Assembly: GCF_013377535.1 (NCBI RefSeq)
Contig: NZ_JABCJE010000002.1
Coordinates: 558,001 to 622,000 of the forward strand
Origin: Donghicola mangrovi
GTDB lineage: Bacteria; Pseudomonadota; Alphaproteobacteria; Rhodobacterales; Rhodobacteraceae
Direction: 5' to 3'
DNA: 64,000 nucleotides
The number at the start of each line of letters is the position of its first letter. Positions within the stretch are counted from its first letter, which is position 1. The notes under the pieces are model-generated. The model worked only from the letters and a program-made list of their open reading frames with translations. It ran no database searches and was not told where the DNA came from. Shown piece after piece: positions 51,267-61,069 of the stretch. Position numbers and translations under genes: made by a program.

Positions 51267-52301
51267 ATGTCCGATCTGTCCAAAATCCCCGTGACCGTGA
51301 TCACCGGCTTTCTCGGTTCCGGCAAAACCACGCTGATCCGTCACCTGATGCAGAACCCTCAGGGCAAGCGTCTGGCCGTTCTGGTCAACGAATTCGGCAC
51401 CGCTGGTGTGGATGGTGACATCCTGAAATCCTGCGCCGATGAAAACTGCCCCGAAAGCAACATCATGGAGCTGGCGAACGGCTGCATCTGCTGCACCGTG
51501 GCCGATGATTTCATCCCGACCATCGAGCAGCTGATGGCTCTGCCCGAAACCCCCGAGCACATCATCATCGAAACCTCGGGTCTGGCCCTGCCCAAGCCCT
51601 TGCTCAAGGCCTTCGACTGGCCCGCGATCAAGTCGCGCATCACCGTGGATGGCGTGATTGCCGTCGCCGATGCCGAAGCCGTGGCCAAGGGTCAGTTCGC
51701 CCCCGATCTGGACGCCGTTCAGGCCCAGCGCGAGGCGGACGAGAGCCTTGACCACGAAACGCCCCTGTCCGAGGTCTTCGAAGACCAGATCAGCTGCGCC
51801 GACATCGTTCTGCTGTCCAAGGCCGATCTGGCCGGTGAAGACGGCATCGCCAAGGCCAAAGAAGTGGTCGAGGCCGAAGCCCCCCGAAAACTGCCGATCA
51901 TCGCGATCACCGACGGCGCAGTCGATCCCCGCGTGATCCTCGGCCTCGAAGCGGCGGCGGAGAATGACCTTGAGAACCGTCCCTCGCACCACGACGGCCA
52001 CGATGACCACGAACATGACGATTTCGACAGCGTCGTGGTCGATCTTGGCGAAGTCGAAGACCCGCAAGCGTTGCAAGATGCCATTGTAAAAATGGCTCGG
52101 GAACAGAATATCTTGCGTGTCAAAGGCTACGTCGCGGTCAAAGGCAAACCCATGCGCTACCTCGTGCAGGCCGTGGGAGAGCGCATCCGTGCGCAATACG
52201 ACCAGCCTTGGGGCGACCGTCCGCGCAAGTCCCTGCTGGTGGTGATCGCTGAACACGACCACATCGACGAGACCGCGATCAAAGCGGCATTGGGCGCGTA
52301 A
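51267..52301 (+). CDS. cobW: CobW GTPase (G3E metallochaperone family)
   Basis: A 344-residue G3E GTPase. Walker A is GFLGSGKTTL, the metal-binding CxCC motif is GCICCT, the guanine site is LSKAD, and a His/Asp-rich loop (HHDGHDDHEHDD, about 230-241) suits Co2+ binding. It is thought to supply cobalt to the CobNST chelatase. It starts 2 bases after DUF1636 and 3 bases before cobN. Confidence 0.95.
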   Translation: MSDLSKIPVTVITGFLGSGKTTLIRHLMQNPQGKRLAVLVNEFGTAGVDGDILKSCADENCPESNIMELANGCICCTVADDFIPTIEQLMALPETPEHIIIETSGLALPKPLLKAFDWPAIKSRITVDGVIAVADAEAVAKGQFAPDLDAVQAQREADESLDHETPLSEVFEDQISCADIVLLSKADLAGEDGIAKAKEVVEAEAPRKLPIIAITDGAVDPRVILGLEAAAENDLENRPSHHDGHDDHEHDDFDSVVVDLGEVEDPQALQDAIVKMAREQNILRVKGYVAVKGKPMRYLVQAVGERIRAQYDQPWGDRPRKSLLVVIAEHDHIDETAIKAALGA

Positions 52302-52304
52302 CCC

Positions 52305-55300
52305 ATGCACGTTGTCTTCCGCGAAAGCCACGGGCTCGACCAGAGCGATACGCCGATGGATCTGGGGCAAACGCCCGCAGAACTGATTGTGCTGTCGTTT
52401 TCGGATTCGGACCTCGGTGCTTTCGCGGCGGGCTACCATCGGGCCAAGGGGGCTTTGCCGACGGTGCGTCTGGCGAACCTTGTGGCGCTGAAACATCCCC
52501 TGTCCGTGGATGTCTACGCCGAACAAACGCTGGAGGGGGCCAAGGGCATCCTCGTCCGTCTGATCGGCGGCGAGAGCTATTGGTCCTACGGTCTGGCAAC
52601 CCTGCAAGACTTGGCGCGGCGCAAAGGGATTGCGCTGGCCGTCCTGCCCGCCGACGGACGACAGGATGACCGGCTGGATCAGCTCAGCACTCTGCCCGTG
52701 TCCACCCTGCGCCGCCTTCAGCACCTGTGCGACGCGGGCGGGGCCGTAGCCGCCCAAGCCGCGCTGGCCCAACTGGCGCTGGCCGCTGGCCTTTATTCTG
52801 CTCCCGTCATGGGCGCGAAAACCGTGCCGGATGCGGGCTTCTACCTGCCCGACACGGGCGTCGTCACCGATCCGCAACGCGACGACCGCCCGCTGGCACT
52901 GGTGACCTTTTACCGCTCTTACCTCACGTCTGCCGACACCTCGCCCATCGACGCCATGATCGCGGCGTTGGAGCAGCGCGGATTCCAAGCCATCGGTGCC
53001 TTTGCCAGCAGTCTCAAGGCCCCCACCGCCGCCGACTGGCTGCGCACCCAGATAAGCACCCTGAAACCCGCCACGATCGTCAACGCGACCGCCTTCTCGG
53101 CCCAAGGGCGCAACGGCGAACCCTCGCCCCTCGATGCCGCTGGCTGCCCCGTGTTCCAGATTGCCCTCTCGACCGCCCGCAAGAAGGATTGGAAGGACGC
53201 CGACCGCGGTCTGTCGCCCGCCGACCTTGCCATGCACGTGGTCCTGCCCGAAGTCGACGGCCGCATCTTTGCCGGTGTCGCCAGCTTCAAACAGCCGGGC
53301 AAGAAAGACCCCGACCTCGAATATTCCCGCTTTGCCCACCGCGCGGACCCTGCCCGCATCGACGCCCTAGCGGACCGCGTTCAGGCATGGCACCGCCTGT
53401 CCACCCTGCCCGCCGCAGACAAACGGATCGCGCTCGTGCTGTCCACCTACCCCGGCAAGACCTACCAGATCGCCCACGCGGTCGGCATGGACGCCCTTGC
53501 CAGCGCCGAGCAAATCCTGACCGATCTGAATGCCAGCGGCCACACCGTGCGCCCCCAGTCTGACCTTGGCCAGCGCCTGACCGCTGAAACCCTGACCTAC
53601 CCTCTTGCGGCCTATGAACAGGCCCTGGAAACCCTGCCCGAACCCCTCCGCGCTGACCTGCACGCCGCTTGGGGCAATCCCGACACCGATCCACTTTCCA
53701 AAGATGGCGCCTTCCATTTCCCCGCCATCGACGCAGGGAACGCACTGGTCGCCCTTCAGCCCGAACGCGGCGACGTGCAGACCCGCGACGACGACTACCA
53801 CGACCTGTCGCGCACCCCGCGCCACAGCTATGTCGCCTTCTACCTCTGGCTCCGCGCCCAATCGGACGCGCTGGTGCACATCGGCGCCCACGGCACGCTG
53901 GAATGGCTGCCGGGCAAATCCGTCGCCCTGTCGGATGACTGCTGGCCCGAGGCGCTGATCCGCGACCTGCCCGTCATCTACCCCTTCATCGTCAATGACC
54001 CGGGCGAGGCCGCCCAAGCCAAGCGCCGGATCGCCGCCGTCACCATCGGCCACCTGCCGCCCCCGATGGCGCAGACCAAGCTGCCCGCTAGCATGGGCCG
54101 CCTCGAACATCTGCTGGACGAATACTCGACCGCAGACGGCCTTGACCCCGCCCGCCGCGACCGCCTGATCGCCGACATCCGCGCCGAGGCCCAAGGCACC
54201 GGCGTCGAAGCCGACCTTGGCATCCCGCAGGACGCCTCCGCCGCCGAAGCCATCACCCGCATCGACCGCTTTGTCTGCGACATCAAGGAAAGCCAGTACG
54301 GCGAGGGCCTGCACATCTTTGGCGCAGGCGACTATGGCGCTCAGGAAAACGCAGGCCTTCACGCCGCCCTGAACGGCCGCTTCGTCCCCGCTGGCCCGTC
54401 GGGTTCCCCTTACCGAGGCCGCTCTGACGTCCTGCCCACGGGCCGGAACCTGTTCACCACCGATCCCCGCTCGGTCCCCTCTCGCGCCGCCCACGCCCAA
54501 GGCGTCAAGCTGGCCGAGGAACTCTTGCGCCGCCACCTACAGGACCACGGCGACTGGCCCAAGGGGCTGGTAATCGACCTTTGGGGCAGCGCCACCATGC
54601 GCACCGCAGGCGAGGAATTCGCCATGGCGCTGCACCTCGCGGGCCTTGCTCCGAAATGGGACGACGGCTCCGAACGGGTCAGCGGGTTCGAGATCATCCC
54701 GCTTGCCCTGCTGAACCGTCCCCGCATCGACGTGACCCTGCGCGTCTCGGGCCTATTCCGAGACGTTTTCCCGGGCCTAGCCCAGATGTTCGAAGGCGCC
54801 GCCGACAAACTGGCCGAGCGCGAAGAGGCCCCCGAGGACAACCCCTACGTCGCCCGCGCCCCCCGCGTCTTTGGCCCCAAACCGGGCCAATACGGCCTGA
54901 ACATGGGCGCCGCGCTGGATGACTACAGCGACGAAGCCCGCGCCGCCGCTGGCGAAGCATGGCTCGCCGCCAGTTCCCACGCGATCGACGCCAAGGGCGA
55001 GGTCCACGAGGCCCGCGAGGCCCTCGAATCCCGCCTGCAAACCGCCGACAGCTTTGTCCACCTACAGGACCTGCCGGAAACCGACGTGCTGATGGCCAGC
55101 GACTACGCCGCCCACGAGGCCGGTTTCGCCGCCGCCATGAAGCGCCTTGGCCAAGCGGCCCCCGCGCTCTACCACATGGATGCGACCCAACCGGACCGCC
55201 CCCGCGCGCGCTCCTTGAACGAAGAGATTGCCCGCACCGTGCGCGCCCGCGCCGCCAATCCCGACTGGGCCAATGGCATGATGAACCACGGCTTCCGCGG

Positions 55301-55550
55301 CGCGGCCGAAATCGCCGCAACGCTGGACCACATGGCAGCCTTTGCGCATCTGGCAGGGGTCGTCGGCCCGCACCTGTTCGACCAGTATTTCGAGGCCACC
55401 TTGGGCCGCGCTGACCTGACCGAGTTCATGGAGGGAGCCAACCCGCAGGCCCTTCAGGCGCTCAAGGACCGCTTCCGCGCGTTGATGGACGCGGGCCTCT
55501 GGGTCACGCGCCGCAACTCGATCATCGCCGAACTGGAGGCCCTGTCATGA
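52305..55550 (+). CDS. cobN: Cobaltochelatase subunit CobN
   Basis: A 1081-residue large subunit of the ATP-dependent cobaltochelatase, inserting Co2+ into hydrogenobyrinate a,c-diamide. It belongs to the CobN/BchH/ChlH family, with the HIGAHGTLEWLPGKSVALSD block in order and YTS-like C-terminal segments. Length is at the short end for CobN. CobS and CobT are not in the window. The stop overlaps cobG's ATG by 4 bases. Confidence 0.96.
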   Translation: MHVVFRESHGLDQSDTPMDLGQTPAELIVLSFSDSDLGAFAAGYHRAKGALPTVRLANLVALKHPLSVDVYAEQTLEGAKGILVRLIGGESYWSYGLATLQDLARRKGIALAVLPADGRQDDRLDQLSTLPVSTLRRLQHLCDAGGAVAAQAALAQLALAAGLYSAPVMGAKTVPDAGFYLPDTGVVTDPQRDDRPLALVTFYRSYLTSADTSPIDAMIAALEQRGFQAIGAFASSLKAPTAADWLRTQISTLKPATIVNATAFSAQGRNGEPSPLDAAGCPVFQIALSTARKKDWKDADRGLSPADLAMHVVLPEVDGRIFAGVASFKQPGKKDPDLEYSRFAHRADPARIDALADRVQAWHRLSTLPAADKRIALVLSTYPGKTYQIAHAVGMDALASAEQILTDLNASGHTVRPQSDLGQRLTAETLTYPLAAYEQALETLPEPLRADLHAAWGNPDTDPLSKDGAFHFPAIDAGNALVALQPERGDVQTRDDDYHDLSRTPRHSYVAFYLWLRAQSDALVHIGAHGTLEWLPGKSVALSDDCWPEALIRDLPVIYPFIVNDPGEAAQAKRRIAAVTIGHLPPPMAQTKLPASMGRLEHLLDEYSTADGLDPARRDRLIADIRAEAQGTGVEADLGIPQDASAAEAITRIDRFVCDIKESQYGEGLHIFGAGDYGAQENAGLHAALNGRFVPAGPSGSPYRGRSDVLPTGRNLFTTDPRSVPSRAAHAQGVKLAEELLRRHLQDHGDWPKGLVIDLWGSATMRTAGEEFAMALHLAGLAPKWDDGSERVSGFEIIPLALLNRPRIDVTLRVSGLFRDVFPGLAQMFEGAADKLAEREEAPEDNPYVARAPRVFGPKPGQYGLNMGAALDDYSDEARAAAGEAWLAASSHAIDAKGEVHEAREALESRLQTADSFVHLQDLPETDVLMASDYAAHEAGFAAAMKRLGQAAPALYHMDATQPDRPRARSLNEEIARTVRARAANPDWANGMMNHGFRGAAEIAATLDHMAAFAHLAGVVGPHLFDQYFEATLGRADLTEFMEGANPQALQALKDRFRALMDAGLWVTRRNSIIAELEALS

Positions 55551-56701
55551 GCGCCCCGATCATCCAAGGCTGGTGCCCCGGTGCCCTGCGCCCCATGCAA
55601 TCGGGCGACGGTCTGGTCGTGCGCGTGCGTGCTCCCCTCAGCCGCTTGGCGCAGGACAAGGCCGCCCAAATCGCCGATCTGGCGCAGATCTACGGGAACG
55701 GGCTGATCGACATCTCGAACCGCGCGAACCTGCAGATCCGGGGCGTCACGGATGCCACCCACGCCCCGCTGATCGACGGTCTGCGGATGCTCGGGGTGAT
55801 CGACCGCGACATCGCGACCGAGACCCGCCGGAATATCGTCCTGACCCCTTATTGGACCGCAGGGGATGACAGCCACCGTATCGCGACCGCTTTGATGCTG
55901 GCCCTGTCGTCCGATAACGCCCCCGCCACACCGGGCAAGTTCGGCTATGCGGTGGATTGCGGCGAAACGCCCGTGTTGACCGATATCAGCGCCGATATCC
56001 GCATCGAACGGGGCGCAAACGGCCTGATCGTCCGCGCCGATACCTGCGACATGGGCATCCCCGTCACCGTGGACTCTGCCGCCGAAACCGCGCTTGACCT
56101 AGCCCGCTGGTTCCTGACCTCCGGCGGCGCACCGGATGGCCGCGGCCGCATGGCCCGCCACCTGAAAACAACTGAATTACCCGCCGAATACCGGACCGCT
56201 CCGGCGCAGCCCGCGCAGCACACACCGCAAATCGGGCGCACCAGCAACGGCACACTGGTTGGCCTCGAATTCGGGCAGATGCAGGCGCAAACCCTCGCCG
56301 CGCTAGCGAAACTGGCCCCGATCCGCCTGACCCCGTGGCGGATGCTGCTGCTTGAAAACCTGACCACAGTGCCCGAGATCGACGGCCTGATCACCGACCC
56401 CGCCGATCCGCGCCTGAATGTCGTGGCCTGCACCGGTGCCCCCGGTTGCCCGCAGGCCCTCAGCGACACGCGCACCTTGGCCCGCCAACTGGCCCCGCAC
56501 ACGCTGCATCTCTTGCACGTGTCCGGTTGCGCCAAGGGCTGCGCGCACCCGTCGCCTGCGCCGATCACCCTGACGGCGACGGCCCCTGACACCTTTGACC
56601 TGATCCACAATGGCACAGCCAGCGCTAACAGTTTTGCAACCGGCCTTGCATCCGATGCGCTGATCCGCCATCCCGACCTTCTGACGACCAAGAGAGCCTG
56701 A
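55547..56701 (+). CDS. cobG: Precorrin-3B synthase
   Basis: A 384-residue sulfite/nitrite reductase-like Fe-S enzyme that uses O2 to make precorrin-3B; it marks the aerobic pathway. The siroheme/4Fe-4S region has CTGAPGCPQA and SGCAKGCAHP. Both ferredoxin-like half domains are present, with SNRANLQIRG in the first. Abuts cobH without a gap. Confidence 0.95.
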   Translation: MSAPIIQGWCPGALRPMQSGDGLVVRVRAPLSRLAQDKAAQIADLAQIYGNGLIDISNRANLQIRGVTDATHAPLIDGLRMLGVIDRDIATETRRNIVLTPYWTAGDDSHRIATALMLALSSDNAPATPGKFGYAVDCGETPVLTDISADIRIERGANGLIVRADTCDMGIPVTVDSAAETALDLARWFLTSGGAPDGRGRMARHLKTTELPAEYRTAPAQPAQHTPQIGRTSNGTLVGLEFGQMQAQTLAALAKLAPIRLTPWRMLLLENLTTVPEIDGLITDPADPRLNVVACTGAPGCPQALSDTRTLARQLAPHTLHLLHVSGCAKGCAHPSPAPITLTATAPDTFDLIHNGTASANSFATGLASDALIRHPDLLTTKRA

Positions 56702-57331
56702 ATGCCCCACGTTTACGAGACCAACGGTGCCGCCATCTACAAGGAAAGCTTTGCGACCATCCGGTCCGAGGCCAACCTCGCCCGCTTCAACAAGGATGAA
56801 GAGCCCGTTGTCGTGCGCATGATCCACGCCCTTGGCTTTGTGGGTCTGGAAGAGCACGTGCGCTTCTCCGACGGCATGGCCGAAACTGCCCGCGCCGCGC
56901 TGGCGAATGGTGCGCCGATCCTCTGCGACGTCCGCATGGTGTCCGAAGGGATCACCCGTCCGCGCCTGCCCGCCGACAACCAGATTATCTGCACCCTGCA
57001 AGACCCGCGCGTCCCCGAAATGGCCGCCGAGATGCAGAACACCCGCTCCGCCGCCGCGGTCGAGCTGTGGCGTCCCCATATGGAGGGCGCTCTGGTCGCT
57101 ATCGGCAACGCCCCCACCGCGCTGTTCCACCTGCTGAACATGCTAGAGGACCCGTCCTGCCCGCGCCCTGCGGCCATCATCGGCTGCCCTGTCGGTTTTG
57201 TCGGTGCGCGGGAATCCAAGGACGCTCTGATGGCTGACCTGCCGGTCCCTTCGATGATCGTCGAAGGGCGTTTGGGGGGCTCTGCCATCACCGTGGCCGC
57301 CGTGAACGCGCTGGCCAGCTGGAAGGAATAA
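56702..57331 (+). CDS. cobH: Precorrin-8X methylmutase
   Basis: A 209-residue CobH/CbiC methylmutase that moves the C-11 methyl to C-12, giving hydrogenobyrinate. The catalytic His lies in RMIHALGF (about residue 43), and the C-terminal GCPVGFVGARESKDAL block, in order, is typical. It starts at the base after the cobG stop. Confidence 0.96.
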   Translation: MPHVYETNGAAIYKESFATIRSEANLARFNKDEEPVVVRMIHALGFVGLEEHVRFSDGMAETARAALANGAPILCDVRMVSEGITRPRLPADNQIICTLQDPRVPEMAAEMQNTRSAAAVELWRPHMEGALVAIGNAPTALFHLLNMLEDPSCPRPAAIIGCPVGFVGARESKDALMADLPVPSMIVEGRLGGSAITVAAVNALASWKE

Positions 57332-57333
57332 CG

Positions 57334-58050
57334 ATGGGCAAGGTCATCTGCGTCGGCCTCGGCCCCGGCGACCGCGAACTCATGAGCGTGAAGTCGGATC
57401 GCACGATCCGCACCGCCCGCCACGTGGCCTATTTCCGCAAGGAAGGCCGCCAAGGCCAAGCCCGCCGCATCGTCGAAGGCATGTTGCCGGACGCCGTGAC
57501 CGAGCACGCCATGGAGTATCCGGTCACCACCGAGATCCACTTCAGCGACCCCGAATACAACCGCGTTCTGGCCGAGTTTTATGACGACTGGGCCGACCGC
57601 CTGCACGCCCTGACCGCCACCGACGACGTGGTTGTCCTGTGCGAGGGTGATCCATTTTTCTACGGCAGTTTCATGCACTTATACACGCGCCTTAAACCGC
57701 GCTGCGAAGTCGATGTGATCCCTGCCATCACCGGCATGTCCGGCTGTTGGACCGCCACGGGCCAGCCGATCACATGGGGCGACGACGTGCTGACCGTCTG
57801 CATGGCGACCCTGCCCGAAGACGAATTGACCCGCCGCGCCAAAGACTCTGACGCGCTGGTGTTCATGAAGATCGGCCGCAACCTGCCCAAGGTCAAACGC
57901 GCCCTCGAGGCCGCTGGCAAACTGCAGGACGCGTGGCTCGTGGAACGGGGCACCATGCCCGACCAGACCGTCCAGAAACTGACCGATGTGGGCGACACCG
58001 TCCCCTATTTCAGCATCGCCATCGTCCACGGCAACGGGAGACGCCCATGA
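57334..58050 (+). CDS. cobI: Precorrin-2 C20-methyltransferase
   Basis: A 238-residue SAM-dependent tetrapyrrole methylase. The N-terminal GLGPGDRELMS, the VVLCEGDPFFYGS SAM loop and the PAITGMSGCW segment define it. Its stop overlaps cobJ as ATGA. Confidence 0.96.
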   Translation: MGKVICVGLGPGDRELMSVKSDRTIRTARHVAYFRKEGRQGQARRIVEGMLPDAVTEHAMEYPVTTEIHFSDPEYNRVLAEFYDDWADRLHALTATDDVVVLCEGDPFFYGSFMHLYTRLKPRCEVDVIPAITGMSGCWTATGQPITWGDDVLTVCMATLPEDELTRRAKDSDALVFMKIGRNLPKVKRALEAAGKLQDAWLVERGTMPDQTVQKLTDVGDTVPYFSIAIVHGNGRRP

Positions 58051-58799
58051 CCGGTTCCGTCGTTATCGCAGGCCTCGGGCCGGGCGCCGAAGACCTCGTG
58101 ACCCCCGAAGTGCGCGCCGCGCTGGATGTGGCGACCGACATCGTCGGCTACTTCCCCTATGTCGCCCGCGTCGAGCCCCGCGAAGGCCTGACCCTGCACG
58201 GGTCTGACAACCGCGTCGAAGTGGACCGCGCCACCCACGCCCTGCAAATGGCCGCCGAAGGGCGCCATGTGGTTGTGGTCAGCAGCGGCGATCCGGGGGT
58301 CTTTGCCATGGCCTCTGCCGTGTTCGAGGCGCTGGAAAACCACCCCGAATACCACAGCTTGGACATCCGCGTTCTGCCCGGCATCACCGCGATGCTGGCT
58401 GCGGCCTCGAAACTCGGTGCGCCCTTGGGCCACGATTTCGCGGCGATCAACCTCAGCGATAACCTCAAACCGTGGAGCCTGATCGAACACCGCCTGCGCC
58501 TTGCCGCCCAAGCCGGTTTCGCCATGGCCTTCTACAATCCGCGCAGCAAATCGCGCCCCTTCCAGTTCGGTCAGGCCCTGACCATTCTACGTGAAGAACT
58601 GGGGGATAACGTCCTGATTTCGTTCTGCAAAGACGTGACAAAAGACGGCCAGCAGCTGCTGACCGTTCCGCTCGGAGAGGCCACCGAAGACATGGCCGAT
58701 ATGCGCACCGTGGTCATCGTGGGGAATGCCGACACACGCCGCGTCGGCCCCCACGTTTATACCCCGCGTTACGCGCCCACTTCGTCCGAGAGCGCATGA
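58047..58799 (+). CDS. cobJ: Precorrin-3B C17-methyltransferase
   Basis: A 250-residue methylase carrying out C17 methylation with ring contraction. GLGPGAEDLVTPE, the SSGDPGVFAM SAM loop, LPGITAMLAAASKLGAPLGH in order and FYNPRSKSR are diagnostic. The start at 58047 overlaps the cobI stop. The last 31 bases overlap the 3' end of cobK on the other strand. Confidence 0.96.
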   Translation: MTGSVVIAGLGPGAEDLVTPEVRAALDVATDIVGYFPYVARVEPREGLTLHGSDNRVEVDRATHALQMAAEGRHVVVVSSGDPGVFAMASAVFEALENHPEYHSLDIRVLPGITAMLAAASKLGAPLGHDFAAINLSDNLKPWSLIEHRLRLAAQAGFAMAFYNPRSKSRPFQFGQALTILREELGDNVLISFCKDVTKDGQQLLTVPLGEATEDMADMRTVVIVGNADTRRVGPHVYTPRYAPTSSESA

Positions 58800-59524
58800 T
58801 CCAGCCAGTCCATCACATCGGTGACGGTCCGCATAATGGGGCGCGTCGGGATATGGGGACGGTCGATCAGAATGACCGGAATACCCAGCTCCCGCGCGGC
58901 ATCCAGCTTGGCGCGCGCGCCAACCCCGCCCGAGTTCTTGGCGACGATCAGATCAATCTTGTGCTCTTGCAGCAGCGCCTTGTCGCCCGCCTCGGTAAAC
59001 GGGCCACGCGCCTGCACGGCCACCGCGTTCGGCAAGGGCAGATCGCCCTCGGGCGCATCGACCAAACGCAGCAGGTAGAAATGCTGGGGCTTGCCCGCAA
59101 AGTCGCTCAGGTACTGGCGGCCAATGGCCAGAAAAATCCGGCGCGGGCTCTCGGGCAGCGCCTCGACCGCGCCTGCCATATCCTCCACATGGCTCCAGCT
59201 GTCACCGGGTTTGTTGCGCCACGGGCCACGCTCCAACGCACACAGCTCCACGCCCGCCTCTTCGCAGGCCACCACCGCGTTATTGCTCATCTGCGCGGCA
59301 AAGGGGTGTGTGGCGTCGACCACATGGGTGATGCCTTCGTCCCGCAGGTACTGGACCAACCCCGGCACCCCGCCAAAGCCGCCCATCCGCACGGGAAGCG
59401 CGGGCATGGTCGGATTATTCGTGCGACCCGCATAGCTGAACACCGCATCCACGCCCCAATCGGAAAGCGTCGCGGCGAGTTTCATGGCTTCGGTCGTTCC
59501 ACCGAGAACAAGGATGCGTGTCAT
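58769..59524 (-). CDS. cobK: Precorrin-6A reductase, inverted within the operon
   Basis: A 251-residue NADPH-dependent reductase of the macrocycle, with N-terminal VLGGTTEAMKLAATL, DATHPFAAQMS and the C-terminal VAKNSGGVGARAKLDAAREL in order. It is read against the operon: its ATG (59524-59522) overlaps the cobL ATG (59523-59525) by two bases, and its 3' end overlaps cobJ by 31 bases. Its promoter must lie inside cobL. Confidence 0.95.
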   Translation of the reverse strand: MTRILVLGGTTEAMKLAATLSDWGVDAVFSYAGRTNNPTMPALPVRMGGFGGVPGLVQYLRDEGITHVVDATHPFAAQMSNNAVVACEEAGVELCALERGPWRNKPGDSWSHVEDMAGAVEALPESPRRIFLAIGRQYLSDFAGKPQHFYLLRLVDAPEGDLPLPNAVAVQARGPFTEAGDKALLQEHKIDLIVAKNSGGVGARAKLDAARELGIPVILIDRPHIPTRPIMRTVTDVMDWLDHALSDEVGA

Positions 59525-60710
59525 GTCTGAACCTTGGGTAAGCATTCTGGGTCTGGGGGAAAATGGACTGGATGGCCTGACAGAGACAAGCCGGAAATTA
59601 CTGGCGGGCGCCGAGGCGATCTTTGGCGGCCCGCGCCATCTGGAACTGGTTAAGGCTGGTGATCGCGGCCACCCGTGGCCCGTCCCCTTCAGCATCGAAC
59701 CCGTTCTGGCCATGCGCGGCAAACAGGTGGTGGTGCTGGCCTCGGGCGATCCCTTCTGGTTCGGCGCTGGCGGCTCGCTGATCCCGCATCTGGAATCCCA
59801 CGAGTGGGTCAGCGTGCCCACGCCTTCCACCTTCGCCTTGGCGGCAAATACCCAAGGTTGGCGCCTCGAAGAAACGCTGTGCTTCGGGCTTCATGCCGCC
59901 CCGTTCGAACGCCTGACCCCCGTGCTTGGCCGCGGCGTCCGCGCCATCTGCACCGTGCGCGACGGCGAAGCCCCCGCGAAACTGGCAGCCTATCTGACCG
60001 AGACCGGCTTTGGCGCGTCCCAGATAACGGTCATGGAATGCCTCGGCGGCCCCCGCCAACGCGTGCGCCACACCACCGCCCAAGGCTTCGACCTAACCGA
60101 TATCAAAGCCCCCGTCGCCGTCGCCATCGACTGCGCAGGCTCCAAGGGCATGCCCCGCGCGTCCGGCCTGCCAGACAGCATGTTCCTGTCCGATGGCCAA
60201 ATGACCAAGCGCCCCGTTCGCGCCCTGACCCTCTCGGCCCTCGCGCCCCGCTATGGCGAGCATCTGTGGGACATCGGCGGCGGCTCTGGCTCCATCGCGC
60301 TGGAGTGGTGTCTGGCGGCCCCGAACGCCACCGCCACCAGCTTTGAGCCCAAAGACACCCGCTGCGCCAACATCCGCCAGAACGCGGAACGCTTTGGCCT
60401 GTCCCACCGCCTGCAAACCGTCCACGGCGCGGCCCCCGACATCCTCAAGGGCCACGCCAAACCCGATGCGGTCTTCATCGGCGGCGGCAACAGCGCCATG
60501 CTGATGACCGAGCTTTGGCAAACCCTGCCCGAAGGCACCCGCATCGTCGCCAACGCCGTCACGCTGGAAACCGAATGCCTGCTGATGAACTGGCACGCGG
60601 CCAAGGGCGGGCACCTCCTGCGCGCCGAGCTTTCGGAAACCGCCCCTTTGGGCCGGATGCGCGGCTGGAACGCCGCCCGCCCGATCCTGCAATGGAGCGT
60701 CACCCGATGA
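59523..60710 (+). CDS. cobL: Precorrin-6Y C5,15-methyltransferase (decarboxylating)
   Basis: A 395-residue bifunctional enzyme: an N-terminal CbiE-type methylase (about 5-205; GLGENGLDGL, ASGDPFWFG) and a C-terminal CbiT-type SAM domain (about 215-390; LWDIGGGSGSIALEW). The start at 59523 (MSEPWVSILGLGENG) is supported by the family N-terminus and lies within the cobK start. Stop overlaps cobE as ATGA. Confidence 0.95.
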   Translation: MSEPWVSILGLGENGLDGLTETSRKLLAGAEAIFGGPRHLELVKAGDRGHPWPVPFSIEPVLAMRGKQVVVLASGDPFWFGAGGSLIPHLESHEWVSVPTPSTFALAANTQGWRLEETLCFGLHAAPFERLTPVLGRGVRAICTVRDGEAPAKLAAYLTETGFGASQITVMECLGGPRQRVRHTTAQGFDLTDIKAPVAVAIDCAGSKGMPRASGLPDSMFLSDGQMTKRPVRALTLSALAPRYGEHLWDIGGGSGSIALEWCLAAPNATATSFEPKDTRCANIRQNAERFGLSHRLQTVHGAAPDILKGHAKPDAVFIGGGNSAMLMTELWQTLPEGTRIVANAVTLETECLLMNWHAAKGGHLLRAELSETAPLGRMRGWNAARPILQWSVTR

Positions 60711-61069
60711 AAATCGCCGGCATAGGCTTCCGCGCCGAGGCCCCCACTGCATCGCTGGAAGACGCGCTCAGCCAGACGGGCCACGCGGTAGACGCCATCG
60801 CCACCGCCGCCGACAAAGCCGATGCGCCCCAGATCAAGGAACTCGCCGAAATCCTCGGCGTGCCCCTGATTGCCGTCCCGCTCGACGAGTTGAAACAAGA
60901 AATCACCATCACCCAATCCCCCCGCGTGGCGGAACGCTACGGCACCGGCTCTTTGGCCGAAGCTGCCGCGCTTGCCGCTGTCGGAGAGAACGCGCATCTG
61001 CTAGACCGCCGCGTAACTTCGACCGATGGCATGGCCACCGCCGCAATTGCTGAAGGACCAGACGCATGA
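60707..61069 (+). CDS. cobE: CobE / CbiG C-terminal-domain protein
   Basis: A 120-residue protein matching the CbiG C-terminal domain (CobE), with [17 protein letters not shown] at the start and the [13 protein letters not shown] segment. The role in the aerobic pathway is not settled; it may bind a corrin intermediate. Both ends overlap neighbours by 4 bases (ATGA). Confidence 0.9.
   Translation: MKIAGIGFRAEAPTASLEDALSQTGHAVDAIATAADKADAPQIKELAEILGVPLIAVPLDELKQEITITQSPRVAERYGTGSLAEAAALAAVGENAHLLDRRVTSTDGMATAAIAEGPDA

Noticed and set aside
51171-53339. A 722-codon open frame antisense to cobW and cobN
   Set aside because: Same codon-bias artefact; cobW and cobN are certain.
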